64,000 bases of DNA from Paramecium octaurelia. Taxonomy: Eukaryota; Ciliophora; Oligohymenophorea; Peniculida; Parameciidae. The stretch is from positions 274,932 through 338,931 of the forward strand of contig CAJJDP010000058.1 in assembly GCA_905182995.1 (NCBI GenBank), written 5' to 3'. Position 1 is the stretch's first letter, and every line of letters starts with the position of its first letter. This document shows positions 24,137 to 36,634 of the stretch, one piece after another. Below the pieces are notes generated by a model that saw only the letters and a list, made by a program, of their open reading frames with translations, had not been told where the DNA came from and made no database searches. The position numbers and the translations under genes were made by a program.

Positions 24137-25040
24137 TCATTCTGGTTATTTCTCGCCCTCTTATTGTTATTCTTATTCCTGATATTCTTTATTTGATTCT
24201 TCTTATTATTACTCAAGAATCTTTTATTCTTATTCTTGTCTTGCCTTTTCTTCAGCAGCAGCTTTTTCTTCAGCCAATCTTTATTCTTCTTGCTTTCTTT
24301 TTTCTTCCTCTATTTTTCTTTGTTCCTCCTCTTACCTTTCTTTTTCCTTTCTGTCTCTCTCCTCCTATTCCTATTTCAATCTTTCTTCCTCCTATTATTT
24401 TAATTTCTGTTCTTTGGCTAATCTCTCTTATTCTTCTCTTTGCTTCATATAGGTTTAAAAGGTTGGTCTTTCTTTGATTTGTCTGGGTTGTTCTTATTTT
24501 ACTTCTTTTTTTGTAGCCCACTTAGCCAGATCTCTTTTATTTTCCACGTCATCTAAGAAATGCCTGATTCTTTCAGGTAAAAGCTTAGGTTGTGGGAATA
24601 CTTAAGAGTTTCTCTTTGAAAAGATAATGTTTCCTAATATTTTATATAACTGTTTACCTTTGTGAGAAATTTCAAACGCTCCAGTTGAGGGTTTTTTCTT
24701 ATAATTATATGTGCAATAAGCTTAGGGAATTTAGGCTTCAATCTCTAAGAGTAAAGTCGTATTGAATACCTGCTTTGCAATCCAAATACAATTATGTATA
24801 TTTGCTTTCATCATGATGAGTACACCAAGCATGAGAAGCGCAATCGACACAAACTTCAAAATCAAATACAATTGCGCCTTCTGGAGGAGGATCGCTTTTT
24901 GGAACAACAGGCTTTTATTTTTGTTATGTCTGATTTTATTATTATTATTGTTGTTATTATTGCTATTATTGCTCTTATTATCCCTCGTGCATGCCTTCTT
25001 ATCCTTCTTAACCTTCGAATTCTTATTGCCCCTCAGACAT
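24137..25040 (-). CDS. Rdx (SelW/SelT/SelH-like) domain with poly-Gln head and coiled-coil tail
   Basis: ATG 25040, TGA 24139-24137, introns 24745-24769 and 24634-24657; 284 residues exactly. Residues 1-45: Glu/Gly/Gln head with a long Gln run written mostly with TAA/TAG. Residues about 60-150: thioredoxin-like Rdx fold with CVDCASHAWC, then QAYCTYNYKKKPSTGAFEI, GNIIFSK and FPQPKLLPERI, matching the SelW/SelT pattern (G.FEV..G..IFSK). The C-terminal 110 residues are a charged coiled coil (KRKQEEQRLAEEKAAAEEKA). Cys occupies the redox positions and no selenocysteine is needed, since UGA is the stop. A redox role is inferred from the fold only. Apparent ORFs in other frames here come from the Glu/Lys/Gln repeats. 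Confidence 0.75.
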
Positions 25041-25262
25041 TTAATTTTTATTATTTTATTAATCAAATATCAAATATCTCCTATTTCTTAAATAACACCT
25101 TCCACTTTTCATCACCCTCTCTTTTCCTCCCAACATCAAGTTGCCTCATTAACTCCCTCCCCAAACATTATCATCTAAATTTCTTTAATTTTTACTCATA
25201 TCCCTTTCATTTTCATTTCCCTATTTATTGCCCATAACTCTATTTTGAAGTGATGATAATAG

Positions 25263-25565
25263 ATGGCCAAGTTTACAGGTATCTTCGATATGCCCAACCC
25301 TTAGAATCACTTCTCTACAAAGTTATATATCTCATTTAAGATATACCTCAATAATAAATGGATGCTCACTATTTTAATATATCCACTTATGTATGCTTAT
25401 TTTCAATCTTACAATTTGTAACAATTTTATAAGTACTTGGCTTTAGCTTCTGCGAAATTTATTATTCTGAATTATGAAACTGGAGATTGTATTGGGATGA
25501 GGAAATACTTTAGGATGTTGTTTAGGATATTGTGTTCAGACTAAATGAAATGTTATGATTTTTGA
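25263..25565 (+). CDS. Possible small gene, frame uncertain
   Basis: An ATG at 25263 opens 100 ciliate codons without TGA (MAKFTGIFDMPNPQNHF). A 26-nt intron after codon 5 would instead give a second frame with a hydrophobic helix (YVCLFSILQFVTILQVLGF), and that frame reads on, after one TGA, as NWRLYWDEEILQDVV. The two readings are incompatible and neither is recognised. It may be a small gene with a missed intron or a relic. Confidence 0.3.
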
Positions 25566-25683
25566 TAAATTAGAGAGTATCGAATGTATGATTTATGTAT
25601 TAAGTTGTAAATTGTATATATTATTGAAATTAAAAAAAGAGATGAAAAAGAAAATCTAGGTAAAAAGGAATAAGAAGGAGATA

Positions 25684-27899
25684 ATGAAAAAGGTGAAACC
25701 TGAATTTGACAGTGCTGACTAATTGTCACGAATAGAACTGTATAAGAGACTTGATCAGAATAACCCTTTGAATCAAGGAATGCGACCTTATGAGGGTTTT
25801 AATGGACCCAAAAGTACTGTGATTAACTAAATTAAGAGGAGAGATCGATGACTGATAGATTGTGTTTGGTTTTCTTGTTAGTATTCTTTTGTGCGACAGT
25901 GTTCCACGGAATAGTACTAATTAGTTATGGGAACATAAATAGAATATCGAATGGTTATGATTTTCGAGACGAGATCTGTGGGATAAATGGTTTGATTAAT
26001 CTGCCTTATCTGTATTACTTGCAGCCTTCAGTGGATATGAACGTAGCCATGTGTGTGGATGAGTGTCCTTCATCAACAGGTAAATACACTTGTCTGTATT
26101 CGATCGATCATTTCACAACCACCAACTTCTGCTATGTCCAAATGAGTTCGACCAAGATGGCCAGATATTGCATCCCCAAAGAACCTGTGAGCAGAAAAAT
26201 AGTCGACGATTATTTGAGTCAAACTGAACCTTACATCAAGCGTACGATGTCTGATATCCTCTTGAGTCTTGATTTGATAATAGCATCCATCGTCTTATTG
26301 GGAGCATCAGCCTACTTTTTAACATACCTGTTGAGTTTCCCATCCATAGTAAAATTCCAAGTTTGGGGACAAATTTGGTTGAGCATCATATGCTTTGGAA
26401 TACTCTCCTACCTGTTTTACAGAGAATACGAGAGAGTGATCGACACCAGATGTCTCTATAAAATCGATAAGCATCAATGCGGAGGAGACAGAGCCACATT
26501 GTTTTATTTAGCATGGATCGGAACTGCTGGGATTGGATTGCTCTTTTTATTCAACATCATGAAATTGTTCAACAAGATCAATTTGGGAATCAGTTTGATT
26601 AAGACTTCAGCTCAAATTGTGCTTGTTCTGAAACAATTGCGTTTCTTCGCCATCTTTGTAGCTTTCATAGGATTTGTTCAATTAGGATATTCCTGCATAG
26701 TCATTTTCTATGGTATGACTATTGGAGAACGATCGACAGTTCAGGCTCTCAACATTAATGGAGACGCTGTCAAAATATTCACAACCACTCAAATCTACTA
26801 ATTGTCATTGCCATTTTAGGCCTTTATGATATTGTTCTTTTTGCTCTTTGTGATGAGTGTCAATGAAATGTTCAATACCTATGCTTTGAGTGTGTGGTTC
26901 TTCACCAAAAGAAAGGATGTGGTCCAGATTCCACTATTGGTTGTATTAAGAGAATTACTCCTACATCATCTTGGATCTTGTGTGTATGCAGTCTTCATGG
27001 AGATATTCTTCTTTATACCTAAGTGGATCTTCTACACCATCTACTATTTTCTAAGCAGTTTGCCACAAGACTCAATGATTGTCAGATTCATTCAGGGATG
27101 CTGTCTTTGTTGTTTAGCATGTTACCAAAATTGCTTAAGATACTTGAGCAAACACGCCTTAGTCCAAGTGGCCATATGGTCTGAAGGCTACAGTGCATCA
27201 TCCAGAAAAGCGTATTTTTTATTGGATAGACACAAAGAAAAGATTCATGATTTAGATTTCCTCATTGAGTTTATCCTCTTTCTATTAAAATTGTCAAACA
27301 GTCTTGTTATCAGTTTACCCATTTACATTTACCTTTCTGTAAGTGATACCACTCTTCTGGGAGTGAAAGTAGCAGACATTGAAAGTCCCCTCATACCTAC
27401 ATTGTTTGTATTCTTAATTGGGTTCTTTTATGTCTCAGTCTTTTAAGTAAGTTACGATATCACTACTAAATCTGTTATACAATTATATCTAGTGGATAGA
27501 GAAATGTTTTATGGAGAGTAAAGATTTGTTGAAGATTTCATTCAAAAGTTCATGGAATTCTATGGGAAAAAAGAAGCTGATTAAATAAAGATAAAGAGTA
27601 ATGCACAGAGGAAGTACAATGCTCAAGTTGTACCTGAGAATATCAATAAAGAATTGGATGAGCAAAGTTATTAATCAGAAGAACAAGAAGAAGAGGAAGA
27701 TGAAGATGAAGAAGAAGAGGAGGAATTAGAAGATATCAATTTGTAGGATGATAACTCAAGTCCTGATCTGGGCAATAACTATAATGGTAAGAATAAGACT
27801 AATGCACATCACATCGTGGCTGATCCATTTTAATTAGATGATGCAAGTGACAGTAGATCTTAGACTTAATGGAAAAGTGGTACAAATTTTCATAAATGA
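25684..27899 (+). CDS. Choline-transporter-like protein (SLC44/CTL family)
   Basis: ATG 25684 (an in-frame ATG at 25642 is an alternative), TGA 27897-27899, intron 25819-25841; 730 residues exactly. The opening GMRPYEGFNGPKST then TDRLCLVFLLVFF, YDFRDEICG is the SLC44 N-terminal signature. About ten transmembrane helices follow, with the conserved WFFTKRK segment and the family's late part (RFIQGCCLCCLACYQNCLRY, AIWSEGYSASSRKAYFLL, then YDITTKSVIQLYLVD). The C-terminal cytosolic tail is long and very acidic (about 27680-27740 is nearly all Glu/Asp). The family moves choline or related amines across plasma and mitochondrial membranes; the substrate here is inferred. Confidence 0.92.
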
Positions 27900-27918
27900 A
27901 TTATAAAGATTATTAATT

Positions 27919-29491
27919 ATGTAATTAGAAAAAGATATCAAGCAATCTTATCTATACTAGTTACCTTTACAAAAGACATGGATGTTATGGATGGCACTTG
28001 CTCTAGCTTGCTTTCTTTTGTTTGGAGATGCTTATGCTTTTGACAATCCTATGGCTTTGTAATTGACTATCCAAACCGAGATGAACCTCAACAACTTTCA
28101 ATTCAATATGCTTTATTCAATACATTCTGCTCCCAATATTATATTGCCCTTTTTTGGAGGCATCCTTATAGACAAAATAGGAGTGAGAGTAAGCATATTG
28201 ATATTCTTGTCTATTCTTATTTTGGGCTAGAGTATAGTAGTTATTGGTGGATACACATTATCATACGGAACGATGTTGGCTGGCAGGGGCATTTTTGGTA
28301 TTGGCTCTGAAAGTCTGTATGCAGCACAAGCAGCCATAATGACATAATGGTTTTAAGGAGGGCAAATCAGTTTGGCCTTGGGCTTGTGCATATCAATACC
28401 CAAATTGGGAAGTGCATTGAACAGTTTTGTCAGTCCTCAGATTTAGGCGAATCGTGGAGAATTAGGATTCTCTTTTTTGGTTGGACTTTTTGTAGTCATA
28501 TTTTCTTGGGGATGCGGATTGGCTTTAATCTATTTAGACAAAAAAAATGAAGTATTGATGGAAAAATGGAAAGAGCTCAATTTAGAAGTAGATAATACTG
28601 AACATAAGGGAGCATAACCTACTGCTTAAGAAATGAGTCTATAAATTAGAAAAAGCGAATCTACTGAAAGTGATCAATCAGTATCTTTATTGGAAGATGA
28701 GAACGATGAAAAAGAAGAAGAAGCAGCTCATGAGGCAAAAGAGGAGATTAAGCTATCAGATTTTAAAAATTTCGATGGTTCCTATTGGATATTGTCATGC
28801 ATTATAATGTTGAGTGAAGCACTCTTTGTTGCCTTTTTGGATAATGGAAATGCCTTCTTTCAAGTCAAATTCGGCTTTAGTTAACAATCAGCTGGTGTTT
28901 TATTATCAATCCCCTACTTATTTGCAGCCTGTGTAACTCCATTTGTCGGCATCTATAGTGACAAAATCAGATAGCGTTCCTTGTTGATAATTCTCACCAC
29001 AGTCATATTTATCATCACCCATCTGTTTCTTCTCCTCATTTATTGTGATGTAACCCTATAAAACGATTGCATAGTCTGCTTGTGGAGTGTCAGCCTTACC
29101 ATTATTATCATTGGGAATTTGCTATTCTTTTTACTCTGCCATTTTGATTCCATCCATCCCCTTGGTAGTCAAATCGCAAATGATAGGTACTTACAAATAA
29201 ACATCATTAGGAACTGCTTTTGGCTTGTTGGGAGCGATGTATAATATAGCATTGACCTTGTTTCCACTCATTACTGGAAGTTTATACAATAGTCATTTAA
29301 TTAATGAAGAAGGGCAAGTCGATCCATTTCAAGGGTAAATACTATGCATATCTCTATTGTTTAGGTATGTCTATCAGTCCTATTTCTTTGTTGGAGTCAG
29401 TTGTTTTAATTGCATTATTGCCATCAGTTTATATATATTCGATAAAAATGGGAACAAGAAATTAAGTAGACTAATGCCGAAGAGTAAATGA
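27919..29491 (+). CDS. Major facilitator transporter, MFSD1-like
   Basis: ATG 27919, TGA 29489-29491, introns 29050-29074, 29187-29210 and 29335-29364; 497 residues exactly. Twelve hydrophobic helices in two halves are separated by an acidic loop (about 28570-28750). Motifs: NIILPFFGGILIDKIGVR (MFS signature between helices 2 and 3), GRGIFGIGSESLYAAQAA, WFQGGQISLALGLCISI, and in the second half LLSIPYLFAACVTPFVG and IGTAFGLLGAMYNIAL. These fit MFSD1, a lysosomal dipeptide transporter in animals. A lysosomal or phagosomal amino-acid/peptide exporter role is inferred. It starts 19 bases after the stop of the SLC44 gene on the same strand. Confidence 0.85.
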
Positions 29492-29528
29492 AATGTTATA
29501 GTTTGCTATTTTCATTAATATTTATTAT

Positions 29529-31075
29529 ATGAGTAAAAGAAATAATAGTCTTGCAGATAGAAAGAAATCTAAAGACAAATTAAAGACAGCAATATCGTAA
29601 AGAAAACATTCTGATTCTTAAGAGAATAATTTCTATTCTGAATTCCAAATTTTCTATTCCCAAGCTTAGAACAACGCCTTTACTAAGTTTGAATACATGA
29701 AAGAGTTTTTTAATCTAGGTCTCACCGAATTTCCGACGGATGAGGAAATCAATTAAATATAACTGGAGATTCTAACAACTAGTGGATGGAATTCGAATCT
29801 AAAGAAAAACTGGACCCTAAATGAAAAGAAAGTACTCATATGGCTTATTGGGAAACTTAGTCAATTTAGAAATGAAGATTTGAGAGATTTATCTGCTGAA
29901 CTTTTTGAGGAAGTTTCAAAAATGATCTGTCGTAGAGATAAGGAATAATGCAAATTAAAATGGGCTTAAATGTAAAAGATTGCATTGCAATAACAACCTT
30001 TTAGACCTGAAGAAGATAAAAAGTTATATGAAATTATTATGCGCTATTAATCTATCGATTAGGGGTAAAAGTGGAGTCAAATTTCACAAGAATTTAATTA
30101 GAATTCAACTGTTTATCGCTCTAGCAAATAATGTCGTGAAAGATGGCTAAATACTCTCAACCCTAAAATTTTGAAGTATCATTAATTTAATGCTAAATAT
30201 AGAGAACCATGGACAGATGATGAAGACATCTAATTATTAATGACAGTCAAAGAATTGGGTAGAAGATGGGCAGAAATTTCTAAAGTCATGGATGGAAGAA
30301 GAAGCGAGAACAATTTAAAAAATAGGTTCAATAGTTTAATAAAAAGAGAAAAAGATTTACCTTTTCTGTAAGAATTTAATATTTTATAATTAGATAAACT
30401 TAAAATAGATCAACCAATAACTTGGACGATTTATTGTCAGGCTGCAATGGTCCTGACATCACAGATCTACAAAAACAGGTGATAGACGCTGTCTTGGCTA
30501 AGTTAAAGTGGAGAATTTCAGAAACTCAAAATAAAAACAATCATAAAAAATCAGTCGATATTTAATAAAACCAAAATGTAAAGTCAACATTTTAATATAC
30601 CATTGGAAATATTGAATAAGAATAAAACATTTAAAGACTGACTCCTTGTTTAATAAATTTAGATAAAAGCATTATCTATTTTTGTACTTATGAAATTCTA
30701 GAGTAATTTTGCGACTTACATCAACAAAAACAACAATAACAATTCAAAGATCATCTCCATAGAATTAAAAGCGAATTGCATATCTTTGATGCAGGACTCC
30801 AAAATTTCAAATCCACTCTAAGTATGATAGAAGAAATAGAAGATTCTTAAAGAAGCCATTTAAATCTTTATCTCAATGATGTAGATGGTTTTTTCAATCT
30901 CGAAGTATCTGAAATATTTTCCAAACCTATTCATGTAAATCCTATTGAAATCATCACTCAATCCGCTATGAAATACTTCCATCGATGGAAGACTGATAGT
31001 CAACTCAATGATAGACGTAGAAATAGTGTCACAATACCAAGATCATTACCGAATTTGATATAAATTTAATCATGA
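29529..31075 (+). CDS. Myb/SANT-domain DNA-binding protein
   Basis: ATG 29529, TGA 31073-31075, intron 30368-30393; 506 residues exactly. After an 80-residue polar head come three helix-turn-helix repeats: NWTLNEKKVLIWLIGKL; FRPEEDKKLYEIIMRYQSI with SKQCRERWLNTLNP; REPWTDDEDIQLLMTVKELG with RRWAEISKVMDGR and NNLKNRFNSLIKR. The second and third are clear Myb repeats with the spaced Trp residues and recognition helices. The C-terminal half is Gln/Asn-rich with no known domain. It should be a sequence-specific transcription factor; several such R2R3/3R proteins exist in ciliates. It lies 37 bases after the MFSD1-like gene. Confidence 0.9.
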
Positions 31076-32620
31076 AAGACCTCCATATTTTATTCTATCA
31101 TTCTAAGGTTAATTCCATAGATTCATCTAAACTTTAATTAAAAATAAATAAAAATTTCATCCTTGTTAAAATTCTATTATCCTAAACCTGGCAGTTTTAA
31201 TTCTTTATAAAGTAAAAATACAGTTTTAATTTTATCCATAGTTAGCATTCTGCAGAATTTTCAAGTTCTATTGAAATCATTTATTTCAAATAATCTCATA
31301 AATATTTGATGTTTCAACAATTAAATTAGTTAGACCTAAGCAACATAGAAGTTTATACTTCATAATCATATAAATTCTTTCTCATATAATTTTTGCTCTA
31401 AATTTACTTTACAATTATTAAGAATAATCTTTAATTAATCATAAGAACGTTTTGAGAAATTCACTGATCGTACAATTTTTATTCTTATTAATCAAAAAGA
31501 GAATTCAATAAATGAAAATTTATTCAAAAATCTTTTAATTAATTCAAACAATCTAATAGCTCAACTCAAAAAAGATGGAAAAAACCCCAATAAGCAAGAG
31601 TAAACATATAACATCTTAATTGTTGTTCTTCCAACCAAGTAAAATGCTGCTATTTTAAAATTTGATGAACTTAGTAAAGTAATATAAATAGAATAATTGA
31701 TTCTGAGAAAAGTTTTAAAAACAGATAAAAAATTGAAAAAGTAAAAATGTTGCATCATTTTAAGTGATTTTTGAGAAATTACCAAAATATGGATAATCAG
31801 AGCGAATGAGAAATTTTCTTTTTTATTGGGTTTAAGAAAAGTTTAGATAAGTTCATAGCAACATTTTTCTGCATCCTATGACTATTATATTAAAAATTTT
31901 TGAATAACATTAGTCCATCATTTCAATAAGACAGGAGATTAAATTTTTATATTCAAATTTTAATTCCAAGTTACAGCCTTAACAAAGCAATTTATTGATT
32001 TTGATGTTAACTAAATTTGGTTTTCAGCATAGATTAACATAGATTAAGTAAAATGAATAAAAAATAAAAGGAGGCTGCAAGAATTTAAAAATGTATCTGA
32101 AGCTAAAGTTATTTTTCCTAGTTAAGAGCATTAGAAAAGAAAGGATGTGTTGGATATTAAATTCTAAAGAAAATTCAAAACTGTTATAAATATCATCTAA
32201 TTTATTTTGAATTATTCATTGATTTAATATTCAATTGAAGATAAATTAAAATATTTTATCCATTAACAATAAGCAAGTTTAATCATGGGGTTCTTTTAAT
32301 TGCATTTTAAGATTTAATCGAGATTAATAATTTTTCAAACAGTATTGATTTAATTAAAATTTTCTCCAATATGTAAAATTGGTATGAGTTAACTTTTAGT
32401 TTAAGTTCATAATTTCTATGTTGCCATAGTTGAGCAATTTTAGATGATAAATACACTTGATAAATGATTACTATAATCATCAAGCTTATATAATAAAATA
32501 ATTTCTTTTGTGCAATTATTTTCTCACTTACGTAATTTTGATTCGCATTAATTTTGTATTTTTATAGATTTAAAAAAAAAAATACATTAAATAAATCCCT
32601 AACAATTTGAACATAAAAAA
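31076..32620. other. Long spacer with scattered coding-like fragments
   Basis: About 1.5 kb between the Myb gene and the next plausible gene. Most is AT-rich without TGA-free frames of note. One fragment (31442-31774) is listed separately, and a second short one (about 32088-32220, reading KKGCVGYQILKKIQNCYKY) is too short to call. It may hold a decayed gene. Confidence 0.4.
31442..31774 (+). other. Coding-like open frame, possible gene relic
   Basis: A TGA-free frame with Gln-type TAA/TAG codons reads RFEKFTDRTIFILINQKE, NLLINSNNLIAQLKKDGK and YNILIVVLPTKQNAAILKF before TGA at 31772-31774. The composition looks like protein, but no start codon or intron-joined partner exon was found, and the region downstream breaks down. 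No family recognised. Confidence 0.25.
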
Positions 32621-32858
32621 ATGTCTCTTCATTCCTCATTTGGCTACGATAGCCTTCGATCAATTATTTTTGCCAAAGCAATAATAGAATGTGAAAGTAA
32701 TACTTAATTATACAGTAATAGAAATTTAAAATGAACATTATTTGTCTGAGAGTAGTTCTGATATTAAGAGTAGCATCTCTTCTGATTCAGAAAAACACTT
32801 ATTTGATAAGTATTTCATTGAATCTATTCATTAGGGAATTTATTATGGAATCACCTGA
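32621..32858 (+). CDS. Possible small protein, 70 residues
   Basis: ATG 32621, TGA 32856-32858, intron 32691-32715 (25 nt); spliced length is a multiple of three. Reads MSLHSSFGYDSLRSIIFAK, then after the intron an acidic Ser-rich part (SESSSDIKSSISSDSEKHLF) and YFIESIHQGIYYGIT. No signal peptide or membrane helix. Not recognised. The clean splice and the poly-A-like leader before the ATG support a real gene, but it is short. Confidence 0.5.
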
Positions 32859-33634
32859 ATCCTTAATGACATTCAATAATCAATAATTTTCTCTCTCTTA
32901 ATTTAATACTCAACAATGATTAAACAATTATTTGTATAACAAATACATATAATATCAATTTCAAATTAATATATAATTTCAAGTTGACACTGAAAAAGCT
33001 TTTTCGAACTTAATTAATGACTTAGTTTTGTTAAACTTTATTAATAGAATTTAAAGTATTTTTAAGTTGAAAAATTCTAGATGACATTTAGTGAGAGAAT
33101 TTAATTCTGAAGATTGAATTCTTTTGAGTTCTTTTAAATAACTTTGTTTTCTATTTAATTATATTAGCAAATAGAGTAAATAATTATTCCTAGCGGTCAT
33201 TAACCTTATAGAAACCAATATTCTATTATATTAAGGTATTTAATTTTTAATAAGAATGTTTCTTCATTGTGGGGAGGAGTAATAATTTTGATTTTGATTA
33301 TAAAAATTATGGTGTCTAAATAATCACATTTTAGTTTCTTAATTAAATGATCTCCAAATTTTAAACTTATCTCTAAAGGAAAGAAATCTTAAAATTAATA
33401 GATACAAATTAGGAGATCTACAAACACAATAAAAATTCTCTTTTTCAAAAAGTGTTTTGTAAGATTGAATAATGAATGGATTTCATAGGAGTTCAATCTT
33501 AGTTTAAAAGTAGCATAAGTCTTTCTGAATAATTGGAATTTGAACTAAATTTAAAAGGTATTGAATATATTCTAATAGAATATAATTTTATAATGGATTG
33601 AAATAACTTAATTAAAAAAATAGACATATAAATA
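32859..33634. other. Spacer, possible decayed sequence
   Basis: AT-rich. Around 33360-33620 a frame can be stitched with two small introns but has no start and ends in the next gene; I do not call it. Confidence 0.4.
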
Positions 33635-35015
33635 TCAGAACAACTTCTTTAAGTTTTTAAATTCTTACTGCAAAATAGATGTAGAACTATGGTCGCTCTT
33701 TGTATTTGTAGTATTGTTAGAATATCTATGACTAGCATGAGAACTGGTTTTTCTATGGCATGAGGGAGTTGATAACCCATTTAATTCAGTTTGTAATTTA
33801 ATCACCATTTTGATTGATTAAATTAATTCTCCATCTTAATCCTTAGTTTAATTTAACTATTTCATTTTTTGATAGAGTGCTTGCGGCTAAACATTTTTAT
33901 TTTTAATGACCATTAAAGTATCTTTCTCTAATTTTTATAAACCTTTTTGTATAATTTAGAAATATTAAGCAATAATTTATTCTGAACTTTGATTGATACT
34001 ACTATTTTGATTGACGTTATTAATAATAGATGTATTATTAGTAGTTAACTATTTATTTGGTACTCCAGTTGCACTTCTTTTGTGTCGAGATGGTTCAGTG
34101 ATTTCTTTTTGTATTTCCTTTTGAAATTAGTTTTCTTTAACTTCTTGAGTGTATTTTTTATCATCTAAATAAAATGGTTTATCTTTTTGCTGTTAAAATT
34201 GAAGTGGATTCTGGAGTTGTTTTTTATTATCAGTATTTTAGAAATTTATATGAAATTGGGATGCAAGGGGAGTAGAATAAGGACTGGCATTGGGAGTATT
34301 ATTATTCGGTTTTAAGATGTCTTTATTAATCGTTTAAGTTTGTTATTGAAGTTCCTATTATTGTTACTGATATTAGATTAAGGTTTTTTAGATCTAAGAT
34401 TAGAATTAAGATCCATAAGGTTGCTAATTCAATTGAACTTTGGAACGATCTAATAATTTCAAATATGAAAATACTGTCATCAAAGATCACAGCTACTGTG
34501 GCTGATTACTTGTGAATATGACCAATAGTTGTATTACTTTATTTAGGCTTTTCGTTCATTATTTTCATAGCATTGTTGGTTTAAGTCAATAATTCTGACA
34601 TTTTTTATTGAGCCGTGCTCTGAACTTTGTTTGGAATATCAAAATTAGAATACCTTCTGCCATTTTTTGAATCATTTTATAATTAACTCTATATGTAGAT
34701 GAGCAGATACCTCATTTAGAATTTCTTTATCCATTTCACTCGAGTCTGTAATCAGATTCAACTCGTTGTTTTCCATGAGGAGATTATTGATATCGTAGGT
34801 ATGAGTGACTTTGCGACATAAAGGACATTAAATTCTAAACTTATTCTGTATTTAACTAAAATACAAATTCAAATTTTCACTTACCTTGTATTTTCTTGAA
34901 TGGAGATATTTTATCCGCATTTGAAACAAAGTGTATGAGAGCAAATTAAGGAGATAGGCTTCATGGCTTACATCTTACACAACTGACAATGAGAGATAGA
35001 TATCCTTTAATACAT
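33635..35015 (-). CDS. RING-finger protein (TRIM-like N-terminus), putative E3 ubiquitin ligase
   Basis: ATG 35015, TGA 33637-33635, introns 34856-34884, 34689-34710, 34509-34537 and 34474-34496; 425 residues exactly. The RING is at the N-terminus: SHCQLCKMQAMKPISLICSH, TLCFKCGQNIS, then across intron 1 QCPLCRKVTHTYDINNLL, i.e. C-x2-C ... C-x-H-x2-C-x2-C ... CPxC. The rest is Gln/Asn/Ser-rich with helical stretches; no B-box or other domain is clear. RING proteins of this type recruit E2 enzymes for ubiquitin transfer. The substrate is unknown. Its start is 38 bases from the PRPF19 stop. Confidence 0.85.
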
Positions 35016-35052
35016 GTTTAATTAACTGATTATTTATATAATTAAAATCTAC

Positions 35053-36634
35053 TCAGTTACCATAGATATTTACTATTTTATCAACACTGCAGCTATAGAT
35101 ATATTTGCTTAATTGTCCAAATCTAAATACTCATACAATTACATACCTAATACTAGTGACAACATCCCTATGACTCTCAATTTTGTAGAATTCTTATTTT
35201 TTCTTGACATCAAAGAAGTGAATAGTCTTGTTACTGCCAATAGCTAAAAACTATCCTGATGGATCATATGATATTGCACCTAAAACTCAATTTAATTATC
35301 TAACCTATCTTTTGGTCTTGATAAATCTTTTAGAATTAGCCTGGTTTTCTTAAATCCCATTCATTAACTTCAGTACTACTACTAGAGGCTAAGTTAGCTC
35401 CACTTTCAGAGAATGATACATTTGTAACAGCTCCCTAAAATGATACTCCTAACTATTACATCTTGTCCTACAAACTGGGCTAACAACTGACTTTTTACTA
35501 TGTTCCAAACCTTTATTTAAGAATCTGCTTATCCAATAGCCAATAACAAACCATCAGGGTGAACAGATACACAAGTGAATTGACATTACCCCTCAAAATC
35601 TGTTACTCTACTCAGTTGTTATCCACTTTTCAAATTATAATATGCCAATAATCCATTGTTAGTTACTATAATGGCAATATAACCTATGGGATGGATTGCA
35701 ACTCCAGCAATGCTTGAACCAATGTTAATTGTCTGAGCAACTTAGCCTTCCTGAGTTTGAGAGTTGAATTAGTAAATTTTGAGGTTTCCATCTTATGAAG
35801 CTGAAACAAATCTAACATGTTCATCATAAGTAAAGAAATTCACTGAAGTAATATTTTAAGTGTGTTCTTAAGCCTAATAAACCTGCTTTTCTTGAGAATA
35901 CAACAAGACCTATCCTGCCAATCCACCTACTACTACATAATTTCCTTATGTATCCAATGTAGTGCCTCCTTAAGTTTATTAGTACTATTGTTTTACATCA
36001 TAATTTGAGAGAATCTAGATAATATGGATCTTTTACTTCAGGACCTGGGAATTAATCGAAATAAGACTGCTACTTTCTTTGAACCTTTCTTTAGTTTGTT
36101 AATTTAAGTGCATTTTCCTCAATTTCAGCAACATAATTTGATGATAACTTCTCAGGAGCATTATTTGCTTCTACTTCAATTTTATGGTTTAATTTGTGCT
36201 ATAATTATGCCAATTCTATTCTGGCTTGATCTCTTTCTTTAATTAATTTAGCAATCACACGACAAGCAGCATCATGTTAATACAAAGCATGAGTCAATTC
36301 ATGTCTGACTTATTCTAAATGCTATTTTAATTAAAATTATTCCAATAATAATGCATCCCATTCATTTTATAACAATGACAATAAGGATGGTATCGATGTA
36401 GCTGTTACTGGTCTTGGTTTCTACACTCTTGACACTTTCACCTATAATTGTCATACATTTCTATACTTCGATCAGATCTTCTATATTCAATGGTCTTCCT
36501 GTTATTGGACATGTGCCTGTGCTCTCAATGTGTTTTTCAATTAATCTCTTTTCATATATGTGTCCGCTCACTTTGGATATTACCGGAGTCTCTATTAACT
36601 CTCCAGATAGAGCACAAGTTTACCAGGATTACAT
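35053..36634 (-). CDS. PRPF19: Pre-mRNA-processing factor 19 (U-box/WD40)
   Basis: ATG 36634, TGA 35055-35053, with introns 35280-35304 and 35123-35146 and possibly others. Domains in order: U-box at the N-terminus (CALSGELIETPVISKVSGHI, YEKRLIEKHI, TCPITGRPLNIEDLI); the Prp19 coiled coil with the hallmark NEWDALLLEQF and ALYQHDAACRVIAKLIKERD; then a seven-bladed WD40 region (GGLAGQVLLY, FVSASQDGNLKIYQF, SVHPDGLLLAIGQADSQIKV, GAISYDPSGQFLAIG). Prp19 is the core ubiquitin ligase of the NineTeen complex that stabilises the active spliceosome. Given the thousands of tiny introns in such genomes, it is expected here. Its ATG is 37 bases from that of MCTS1. Confidence 0.95.

Noticed and set aside
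24731-25237. Overlapping standard-code open frames on both strands (for example 24762-25091 plus and 24731-25066 minus)
   Set aside because: They arise from the Gln run and Glu/Lys-rich coding of the Rdx gene read in other frames; the ciliate-code frame with two small introns explains the region better.
28347-28550. Standard-code frame of 67 codons
   Set aside because: Shadow of the MFSD1-like gene, whose own frame gives WFQGGQISLALGL and further helices.
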